Below, in pieces: positions 6,761-13,026 of a stretch of DNA of 14,811 nucleotides. Source of the stretch: Ruminococcaceae bacterium UBA3329 (GTDB lineage Bacteria; Bacillota; Clostridia; Oscillospirales; Acutalibacteraceae); contig DERX01000041.1 in assembly GCA_002361875.1 (NCBI GenBank), positions 1-14,811 of the forward strand, in the 5' to 3' direction. Each line of letters opens with the position of its first letter. Position 1 is the first letter of the stretch. The position numbers and the translations under genes are program-made. Under the pieces are notes generated by a model that worked only from the letters and a program-made list of their open reading frames with translations, ran no database searches and had not been told where the DNA came from.

Positions 6761-7585
6761 TCACTTAAGAAAAGTAAGATTGTCTTTGTTGATGTCGGGA
6801 TATTTTTCTGCAATTTCTGCATATTTCCCGCTCTCAACAAGATGCGCAACAGCTCCTTCAATCTGATTGCAAAGTTCTTGATCACCTGAACGGAAAGCAA
6901 TACCGTACTGCTCTTTACCTAAATTCTCGTCAATTATCTTAAAGCCTTTATGCTCATTTACATAAGCGACAGCTACAGGCTCATCAACAAATACAGCGTC
7001 AACTGCATTACCCTCAAGCTCTGTGAAACATTTAAGGAAACTGTCACAGGTAACAACCTTTTTGAAGGAATCTGCAAGGCTCTTAAGATCACCGTTAAGA
7101 AGTGACTCACCTGATGTGCCGAGCTGAACTGCAACATCTTTATCTGCCAAATCTTTGGAAGAATTAAAACCGCTGTCTTCTTTTACAAGGAGAACCTGCT
7201 TATTATCAAAATAAGGCTTTGAAATAATATAACCTTTTTCTGTCATAGACGGCAAGATTGTCATACCTGACCAAACGCAATCACATTCGTTGGAATCAAG
7301 CTGAATAAGCTTATTATCCCAGTTAACTGCAAACACTTCAAAATCCCAACCGAGATATTCGCAGGCAGCTTTACAAACCTCAATATCAAAGCCTGTGTAT
7401 TCACCCTTGTCATCCAAATAGCTAAAAGGAGGATATTCAGAGTCAACACCCATTATAAATTTCTTCTTTGTTGTTTCACTCTGACTCGGTGTGTCAGTAG
7501 GCTCAGCCTTTTTACCACATGCGGCAAAGCAAGTAACGACCATAAGCAAAGCCATTACTGCAGCAAGTAACTTTTTCATTTTCAT
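6761..7585 (-). CDS. Amino acid ABC transporter substrate-binding lipoprotein
   Basis: The 274-residue family 3 solute-binding protein has a lipoprotein signal peptide ending FAAC, with Cys23 lipidated, and a short Thr/Ser-rich tether. Family motifs include GVDSEYPPFSY (46-56), YTGFDIEV (63-70), SGMTI (106-110), DVAVQLGTSGE (150-160) and DAVFVDEPVAVAYV (196-209). It captures the substrate outside the cell and delivers it to the permease. In most relatives the segment after MTI contains an Arg that pairs with the substrate carboxylate; here it reads LPSMTEKGY with no Arg, so the pocket may be altered. The start at 7585 has AGGAG 8 nt upstream; a Met two codons later is possible. It is the first gene of the operon and is driven by the promoter at 7652-7680. 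Substrate cannot be read from sequence. Confidence 0.94.
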   Translation of the reverse strand: MKMKKLLAAVMALLMVVTCFAACGKKAEPTDTPSQSETTKKKFIMGVDSEYPPFSYLDDKGEYTGFDIEVCKAACEYLGWDFEVFAVNWDNKLIQLDSNECDCVWSGMTILPSMTEKGYIISKPYFDNKQVLLVKEDSGFNSSKDLADKDVAVQLGTSGESLLNGDLKSLADSFKKVVTCDSFLKCFTELEGNAVDAVFVDEPVAVAYVNEHKGFKIIDENLGKEQYGIAFRSGDQELCNQIEGAVAHLVESGKYAEIAEKYPDINKDNLTFLK

Positions 7586-7610
7586 ATGTAACTCTCCTAT
7601 AAAAATATTA

Positions 7611-7652
7611 CACTTTAATTTGCTAAAGTGCTAATGTGTTAATGTGCTATTA
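7611..7652. promoter_or_regulatory. Operator-like palindrome and four tandem 8-bp repeats
   Basis: CACTTTA (7611-7617) and TAAAGTG (7624-7630) form a perfect inverted repeat with a 6-bp spacer. Overlapping it are four head-to-tail 8-bp units, TGCTAAAG, TGCTAATG, TGTTAATG and TGCTATTA (7621-7652). The block covers the predicted transcription start of the ABC operon and touches its -10 element, a position suited to repressor binding. No known regulator is recognised. Confidence 0.5.
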
Positions 7653-7680
7653 TACTATCATAAAGACATTATTTTGTCAA
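7652..7680 (-). promoter_or_regulatory. Sigma-A promoter of the ABC transporter-racemase operon
   Basis: A perfect TTGACA (7675-7680), a 17-nt spacer and TAGTAT (7652-7657) preceded by an extended TG element. Transcription should start near 7645, giving a leader of about 60 nt, which is too short for a typical T-box or large riboswitch. Confidence 0.75.
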
Positions 7681-7697
7681 GCAGTTTAATAAAAAAT

Positions 7698-7726
7698 TTG
7701 AAATTAAATATAAAATGTGTTATCAT
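7698..7726 (+). promoter_or_regulatory. Sigma-A promoter of the pseudouridine synthase gene
   Basis: TTGAAA (7698-7703), a 17-nt spacer and TATCAT (7721-7726). It points away from the ABC operon promoter; the two -35 boxes are 17 bp apart, so the two units are divergently transcribed from a shared region. Confidence 0.7.
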
Positions 7727-7763
7727 AAAATGTAATCGCAATGCTTGATTTGAGGGAATAATA

Positions 7764-8726
7764 ATGAAAAGCTTCACAATAAATAAAAACGACAGCGGAC
7801 AGCGGCTTGATAAGTTTGTAACCAAGTCCGTTCCTCTGCTGCCAAAAACGCTTCTTTACAAATATATAAGAATTAAGCGCATTAAGGTCAACGGAAAAAG
7901 AGCTGAAATTTCAACAAAACTTCAGCAGGGTGACATTGTTGAAATGTATATTAACGATGAGTTTTTTGAAACAGCACCGCAAAAATATGACTTTTTAAAG
8001 GCATCAAAAACTCTTAATATTGTATATGAGGACGAAAACATAATTCTTTGCGATAAAAAAGCGGGAGTTCTCTGCCACCCCGATGACAAGGAATACACTG
8101 ACACTCTAATAAACCGAATTAAGCGTTATCTTTATGAACAAGGCGAATTTAACCCTGACGCAGAAAGCTCATTTGTACCTGCCCTTGTAAACAGAATCGA
8201 CCGAAACACCGGCGGAATTGTTATTGCGGCAAAAAATGCAGAGTCACTTCGGATTTTAAATCAAAAAATGAAAGACAGAGAGCTGCACAAGTTTTATCTT
8301 TGCATTGTTCACGGCACGCCGAAAGAAAAAAGCGGTCTTTTGGAAGGATATCTTCTGAAAAATGAAGATAAAAATATTGTAAAAATATCAAAAAATCAAA
8401 TTGGCGACTCAAAAGAAATCCGCACAAAATACACAGTGCTCGACAGTAAAAACGGTTTAAGTCTTATTGAGGTTGAGCTTTTAACAGGCCGAACACACCA
8501 AATCCGCGCGCATTTCGCCTCAATCGGTCATCCGCTTTTAGGCGACGGAAAATACGGTACAAACGCCCAAAACAAAAAATACGGTTATAAAAAGCAATGT
8601 CTTTATTCATACAAGCTTATTTTTGATTTTAAAAGCGATTCAGGAATTTTGGAATACATTAACGGAAAAGCATTTACCGTTAATGATGTGTGGTTCAAAG
8701 AAGCATTTTACAATGACAGTTTATAA
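7764..8726 (+). CDS. RluA-family pseudouridine synthase (RluC/RluD type)
   Basis: The 320-residue protein has an N-terminal S4 RNA-binding domain (about 12-60) and an RluA-type catalytic domain (about 85-300). The catalytic Asp146 lies in VNRIDRNTGGIVI, the family motif usually written HRLDxxTSG; here the His is Asn and the Ser is Gly, both seen in clade variants. The second hallmark TGRTHQIRAHFASIGHPLLGD (241-261) is intact. It converts specific uridines of rRNA or tRNA to pseudouridine in the cytoplasm; the exact site cannot be told from sequence. The ATG has GAGGG 7 nt upstream, and a promoter lies at 7698-7726. The gene is monocistronic and ends at a bidirectional terminator facing ligA. 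Confidence 0.93.
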   Translation: MKSFTINKNDSGQRLDKFVTKSVPLLPKTLLYKYIRIKRIKVNGKRAEISTKLQQGDIVEMYINDEFFETAPQKYDFLKASKTLNIVYEDENIILCDKKAGVLCHPDDKEYTDTLINRIKRYLYEQGEFNPDAESSFVPALVNRIDRNTGGIVIAAKNAESLRILNQKMKDRELHKFYLCIVHGTPKEKSGLLEGYLLKNEDKNIVKISKNQIGDSKEIRTKYTVLDSKNGLSLIEVELLTGRTHQIRAHFASIGHPLLGDGKYGTNAQNKKYGYKKQCLYSYKLIFDFKSDSGILEYINGKAFTVNDVWFKEAFYNDSL

Positions 8727-8775
8727 AAAATTAAGGGTGACTTTCATTCGATTTGAAAATCGCCCTTATTTTTTT
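8725..8775. terminator. Bidirectional terminator between pseudouridine synthase and ligA
   Basis: An 8-bp stem with one G-U pair (8733-8740 with 8760-8767) continues inward with TTTCA/TGAAA. On the plus strand it is followed by seven T residues (8769-8775), on the minus strand by six (complement of 8725-8730). It serves both converging genes. Confidence 0.85.
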
Positions 8776-10759
8776 ATTCCGCTATCATTTTTTCAAAATC
8801 TTCTTCCGAAATGACCGTCACGCCTAATTCATTTGCTTTTCGCAGCTTTGAGCCTGCCGCCTCACCTGCAAGAACATAATTGGTTTTCTTTGAAACAGCT
8901 GCAGACGCTTTTCCGCCGTAAGATTCAATGAGCGCTTCAATCTCTTTTCTGTTATATTTTGAAAGTGTACCTGTAACAACAAATGTAAGCCCCTCAAATC
9001 TTATGTCGGTCACTTCTTCCTTGCTCTCTGTGTTAACTCCGAGCACTTTAAGCTGTAAAATCATAAATTTTGTTGTTTCAAGGGAGAAATAGTCAATTAT
9101 TGAGTCAGCCATAATGTCACCTATGCCGTCAATCGCAGTTATTTCTTCCTTCGCTGCACAGGAAAGTGCGTCAAGAGTTTTAAATCTGTCAGCAAGCAAC
9201 TTTGCATTTTTAGCACCGATATGGTGAATACCGAATGCAAAAACAAGCTTTGACAAATCGTTATCCATTGCTTTTTCAATGGATTTTTTTAAGTTTTCGG
9301 CACTTTTTTTGCCGAAGCCTTCAAGTCTTGACACCGCATTGTAATCCAAACGGAAAATATCGGGAATTGAATTGATAAGACCTGCATTTACAAGTGATAC
9401 AACTGCAGATTCGCCCATTCCGTCAATGTTCATAGCATCTCTTGAACAGAAATGTATGAGTATTCGTAAAAGCTGTGCAGGGCAGTCCGGGTTATCGCAC
9501 CGAATTGCTGCTTCACCCTCTTCACGGAAAACGGGTGCACCGCAGGACGGACAAACTTTAGGAAATTCGAACGGAACAGAAGAATTAGAATGGGAGACCA
9601 CCGAAACAACCTCGGGAATTATATCCCCAGCTTTTCGGATAATCACAGTATCGCCTATTCTTATATCCTTTTCCTTTATAAAATCTTCATTGTTAAGAGT
9701 TGCTCGGCTGACGGTTGTACCCGCAAGAATAACGGGAGAAAAAATGCCTGTCGGCGTTAATACGCCCGTTCTGCCAACATTAATTTCAACATCAAGAAGA
9801 GTAGTCTCTTTTTCTTCGGGCGGATATTTCCACGCAAGCGCCCACCTCGGCACTTTTGCGGTTGAACCGAGCGCTTCACGCTGAGAAAAATCGTCAACCT
9901 TAATAACTGCTCCGTCAATGTCAAAGGGCAAAGTATATCTGATACTGCCGATGCGTTCAATCTCTCCGAACACGCCGTCAATACTGTCAAACCTGTTAAA
10001 AAACGGGACAGTTTTAAACCCGAGTTCTTTAATATACTGCAAAGATTCATAATGGCTGTTAAGCTCTTTGCCCTCAATTTGCTGAATGTTAAATACAAAT
10101 ATATCAAGATTGCGCTTTGCGGTAATCTTTGGGTCTTTTTGCCGTAGACTGCCTGCGGCGGCATTACGGGGATTTTTAAATACCTTTTCTCCGCTCATTT
10201 CCTGCTCTTCGGCTATTTTATAAAAAACATCTCTGGGCATATAAACCTCGCCCCTGACCTCGATAAACGGAAGGTCTGTTTTAAGACGAAGAGGGATTGA
10301 TTTTACCGTGCGAAGATTTGCGGTAATATCTTCACCAACAGTTCCGTCGCCTCTTGTCGAACCCCTTGTAAACACACCGTTTACATATTCGAGTGAAACG
10401 GAAAGACCGTCAATTTTAGGTTCAACAACATAAGTGACATTTTTTACAGCGTCAACAACTCTTCTGTTAAAGTCCTCAACCTCGGAGCGGTCAAATGCAT
10501 CTTGAAGGCTCTCCATTTTAACGGTATGCGTAACCTTTTGAAACTGACCGTCTGCCTGACCGCCTACTCGGTGAGTCGGCGAATCGGGAGCTATCAATTC
10601 TGGAAAATCAGTTTCAATATTTACAAGCTCACGCATAAGCATATCATACTCAAAATCCGAAATGTCGTTCTCATTTTCAACATAATAACGGTAAATGTGA
10701 TGATTCAGTTCTTTTCTGAGCTCTTCTGCACGTGCTTTTTTTATTTCAAAATCCGACAC
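8774..10759 (-). CDS. ligA: NAD-dependent DNA ligase LigA
   Basis: The 661-residue protein has the full LigA layout. The N-terminal Ia domain contains HIYRYYVENENDISDFEYD. The adenylation domain has the AMP-accepting Lys115 in VEPKIDGLSVSLEY, then IEVRGEVYMP (166-175), FDIDGAVIKVDD (279-290) and AWKYPPEE (309-316). An OB-fold precedes a four-Cys zinc finger (Cys403, 406, 421, 426). Helix-hairpin-helix repeats (about 445-560) and a C-terminal BRCT domain (585-661, VVTGTLSKYNRKEIEALI) complete it. It seals nicks in replication and repair using NAD+. I choose the GTG at 10759 because AAGGAG lies 10 nt upstream and the protein then begins where LigA proteins normally do. An in-frame extension to 10912 adds 51 unrelated residues antisense to the neighbouring membrane gene. 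All key residues are present. Confidence 0.97.
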   Translation of the reverse strand: MSDFEIKKARAEELRKELNHHIYRYYVENENDISDFEYDMLMRELVNIETDFPELIAPDSPTHRVGGQADGQFQKVTHTVKMESLQDAFDRSEVEDFNRRVVDAVKNVTYVVEPKIDGLSVSLEYVNGVFTRGSTRGDGTVGEDITANLRTVKSIPLRLKTDLPFIEVRGEVYMPRDVFYKIAEEQEMSGEKVFKNPRNAAAGSLRQKDPKITAKRNLDIFVFNIQQIEGKELNSHYESLQYIKELGFKTVPFFNRFDSIDGVFGEIERIGSIRYTLPFDIDGAVIKVDDFSQREALGSTAKVPRWALAWKYPPEEKETTLLDVEINVGRTGVLTPTGIFSPVILAGTTVSRATLNNEDFIKEKDIRIGDTVIIRKAGDIIPEVVSVVSHSNSSVPFEFPKVCPSCGAPVFREEGEAAIRCDNPDCPAQLLRILIHFCSRDAMNIDGMGESAVVSLVNAGLINSIPDIFRLDYNAVSRLEGFGKKSAENLKKSIEKAMDNDLSKLVFAFGIHHIGAKNAKLLADRFKTLDALSCAAKEEITAIDGIGDIMADSIIDYFSLETTKFMILQLKVLGVNTESKEEVTDIRFEGLTFVVTGTLSKYNRKEIEALIESYGGKASAAVSKKTNYVLAGEAAGSKLRKANELGVTVISEEDFEKMIAE

Positions 10760-10797
10760 TGCTTTTCCACTCCTTAAGTAATTAAAATCAAAAATCG

Positions 10798-10810
10798 GGT
10801 TAAAATAACC
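10798..10810. promoter_or_regulatory. Short palindrome in the ligA/membrane protein divergent region
   Basis: GGTTA-AAA-TAACC is a perfect 13-bp palindrome in the 63-bp gap between two divergent genes. It could be an operator, but the sequence is AT-rich and chance is possible. I found no convincing -35/-10 pair for either gene in this gap. Confidence 0.25.
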
Positions 10811-10822
10811 TCGGTGATAAAT

Positions 10823-11257
10823 ATGAAAAATACAGGAATTTATTTTACGGTATTTCTCGTCGGTGCCGCCTTTTACCCGATTATTGAGGTGACAACCCGA
10901 GGGTACACACACTGGTCAATGATGCTGACGGGCGGTGCGGCGTTTTTATCCTTTTATATTATTAACAAATATACAGAAGGAAAATCAAATTTAATAAAAG
11001 CATTTTACGGAATGTTTGCCGTTACAGCTTTGGAGCTCACCGTAGGTTTAATTGTAAACAGATGTTTTAATATGCACGTATGGGATTACAGCGGTATGAA
11101 ATTTAACCTTTTCGGACAGATTTCACTTGCATTTTCCGCCTGTTGGTATGCAATTTCATTTGTTTCATTCTGTTTATTTGATATTGCGGACTTTATTTTG
11201 TCTGAGCTGAAATTCTCCATACAGCAACGCCGTGACTTGGCACTTCAGCAGAAATAA
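10823..11257 (+). CDS. Small membrane protein of the putative ABC permease CmpB family
   Basis: The 144-residue protein has about four transmembrane helices (about 6-22, 34-48, 60-79, 97-122). The stretch MHVWDYSGMKFNLFGQISLAFSACW (84-108) matches the PF06541 'putative ABC-transporter type IV/CmpB' family, in which VWDYS and FNL.G.I..FS..W are conserved. Biochemical function in this family is not established; it is likely in the cytoplasmic membrane. I place the start at ATG 10823 because GGTGAT lies 4 nt upstream; a GTG nine bases earlier lacks a ribosome-binding site. The last 21 codons overlap the 3' end of the convergent galactosidase gene by 65 bp. It diverges from ligA. Confidence 0.78.
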   Translation: MKNTGIYFTVFLVGAAFYPIIEVTTRGYTHWSMMLTGGAAFLSFYIINKYTEGKSNLIKAFYGMFAVTALELTVGLIVNRCFNMHVWDYSGMKFNLFGQISLAFSACWYAISFVSFCLFDIADFILSELKFSIQQRRDLALQQK

Positions 11258-12926
11258 CATTGGCTGTTTCGGTAACTTCTCCGCTCCAAAGCTCTTTACA
11301 AATATATTTTGACGATTTTGGAAGAGTTACATCTATTCGGTTGCAAAGCTCTTCAACCGTATATGACATCTTCGCTTTTGCAGGACCTTTATTGAAGAAG
11401 CAAAGAGCAACCCCGTTTTCTTCAAGCGGCTTTACAAGAATATCTGTAACACCATTGCTCTTTACCCTTTCGCACTGAATGCCCTTTGCATCCTGGTCAA
11501 CATCAATAATATCCTTATTTGTAAGTATTTTAAGTATTTTGCTGTCCTTGTCAACAGTACCGTCCGGCTTTAAAAATGTGCGTATATCATTGCCCAAAAT
11601 AAGCGGTGCCGCCATCATTGCCCAAAGTGTGAAATGGGATTTATTTTCTTCATAAGTTAAGTTGCCGTTGCCGACCTCAAGCATATCGGGGTCATTAAAC
11701 GCACCGGGGTGAGCATATTTTCTAAGTCTTACATTAACCTCATAAATGCCTAAAACCGAAGCCCAGCTTGCAAAAATATCGGGAGTAGTTCGCCAAATAT
11801 TACCTGCACTGCCGCCCCATTTCCACGGGCGGTTTTTACCCCATTCGCAGATTGAAAATACAATTTTCTTTTCATCGCAATTGTTCTTTTCGGCATATTC
11901 TTTAGTTGCTCGCTTGAGTTCCTTGCCCATTCGTTCATAAAGAACAGCAGCGCTGTCCTGCTCCGAGCCGACGGGATTTGTTAGCGAAATAATGTTTACG
12001 CCTTCATTTAAGCGAATTTTAATTTGAAATCTGCCTTCACGGGAAAATGCTTTACATTCGGGAACAAGAACTTCATATTTTGATGTACCGTTAACTGTCG
12101 CAACGCAGTATTTTGCATCGCTGTCATACTTTTTCATTATAAGAGTTAAAACATATTCACCGCTCTTCGGCACTTCAATATTATTGAATGTAATTGTGCC
12201 TATACCACTGCAAAGCCCTTTCACATAAGAATTGCCGTTATTCTCAAAAACCGCCTTTGCTTCGCCCGAGAGTACAGCGTCGGAAGCCTTGTATATAACT
12301 TCTTTTTCGATGCCGTTTCCGCTTATTGCAACGCTGTCGATATACGGCGCGGCAGTGGGCAACGGCACATTGTGGCAATAGTCGTATTTAAAATACTCTA
12401 TTCCCCATTCGGCAAAGGTGTCTGCGTCAATTCTTTCTTTGTTAAGAGATGCAGGCAAATCCTCACAAGTGAGCGTTCCGTTGGAGGAGTAAATGCCCAT
12501 TTTAAGACCTAATTTGTTTATTTCCTGCGTGAGCCATTTAATTCCGTGCGGGAATGTGCCGAGGTCACCCTGTAATTTGCCGTTTTCATCTCTCATGGAT
12601 GATTGCCAGCAGTCATCTAAATTGATATATACATAGCCGGCATCCGCAAGACCTGACTCTTTAACGGCTTTTGCTATATCAAGAATTACATCTTCACTGA
12701 TTTTGTTTCTGAAGCAATTCCAGCTTGACCAGCCCATAGGCGGAGTCAGACAGGTGCCGTTATCATAAGGCGCATTATTTACATAATTTCTATGAAGCCT
12801 TGCGGCTGCTTTTTTTATTTCGCATCTCGGACAAATACCCTTTTTCTTTAAATACGCCAAGCTGCCTGCCGCCGCAGAGCCTACACCTGCGGCAACGGAG
12901 CTGAATATAAGTAACCCTTTTTTCAT
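11193..12926 (-). CDS. GH27 alpha-galactosidase-like enzyme with an inserted CBM35-like domain
   Basis: The 577-residue protein begins with a hydrophobic segment (4-26) followed by KKKGICPRC, which could be a signal anchor or an uncleaved signal peptide. The GH27 barrel starts at TPPMGWSSWN (61-70). YINLDDCW (100-107) binds the sugar, FKYDYCHN (179-186) carries nucleophile Asp182, IWRTTPDI (377-384) carries the likely acid/base Asp383, and FNDPDMLEVGN (410-420) is the family signature. Between the nucleophile strand and KRATKEYAEK lies an extra domain (about 195-330). Its pattern VIYKASDAVLSG ... GSYVKG-like ... VPKSGEYVLTLI ... VNG ... LNEGVNIISLTN fits a CBM35/CBM6-like sandwich. A C-terminal beta domain ends the protein. 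It probably hydrolyses terminal alpha-galactosides (or the related alpha-N-acetylgalactosaminides or beta-arabinopyranosides) at or outside the membrane. GGAAAGGG lies 7 nt before the ATG. Family call firm, substrate open. Confidence 0.92.
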   Translation of the reverse strand: MKKGLLIFSSVAAGVGSAAAGSLAYLKKKGICPRCEIKKAAARLHRNYVNNAPYDNGTCLTPPMGWSSWNCFRNKISEDVILDIAKAVKESGLADAGYVYINLDDCWQSSMRDENGKLQGDLGTFPHGIKWLTQEINKLGLKMGIYSSNGTLTCEDLPASLNKERIDADTFAEWGIEYFKYDYCHNVPLPTAAPYIDSVAISGNGIEKEVIYKASDAVLSGEAKAVFENNGNSYVKGLCSGIGTITFNNIEVPKSGEYVLTLIMKKYDSDAKYCVATVNGTSKYEVLVPECKAFSREGRFQIKIRLNEGVNIISLTNPVGSEQDSAAVLYERMGKELKRATKEYAEKNNCDEKKIVFSICEWGKNRPWKWGGSAGNIWRTTPDIFASWASVLGIYEVNVRLRKYAHPGAFNDPDMLEVGNGNLTYEENKSHFTLWAMMAAPLILGNDIRTFLKPDGTVDKDSKILKILTNKDIIDVDQDAKGIQCERVKSNGVTDILVKPLEENGVALCFFNKGPAKAKMSYTVEELCNRIDVTLPKSSKYICKELWSGEVTETANVISAEVPSHGVAVWRISAQTK

Positions 12927-12960
12927 AAAAAATCCCTTTCCTTTTTATACTTTACCTATG

Positions 12961-12998
12961 AAAAAACGGGTCAGCGTATGCAAGGCATCAACTGACCC
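12961..12998 (-). terminator. Rho-independent terminator after the IspH-S1 gene
   Basis: GGGTCAG/CTGACCC forms a 7-bp outer stem (12968-12974 with 12992-12998) with an inner ATGC/GCAT stem, followed on the minus strand by six T residues. It lies 29 bp beyond the IspH-S1 stop and just before the galactosidase gene, for which I see only a weak TATAAA-type -10. Confidence 0.88.
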
Positions 12999-13026
12999 AA
13001 ATTTCTTTTTTAGCAATAATGCCTTA

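Noticed and set aside
7586..7645. Riboswitch or T-box upstream of the amino acid transporter
   Set aside because: The predicted leader is only about 60 nt and shows no T-box motif, specifier stem or terminator/antiterminator pair; only the short operator-like repeats are visible.
9372..9884. 170-codon plus-strand frame inside ligA
   Set aside because: It is the reverse complement of conserved LigA domains, with no promoter or domain of its own.
10760..10912. In-frame N-terminal extension of ligA by 51 residues
   Set aside because: It is antisense to the neighbouring membrane protein gene, does not look like LigA, and the GTG at 10759 has a proper Shine-Dalgarno sequence.
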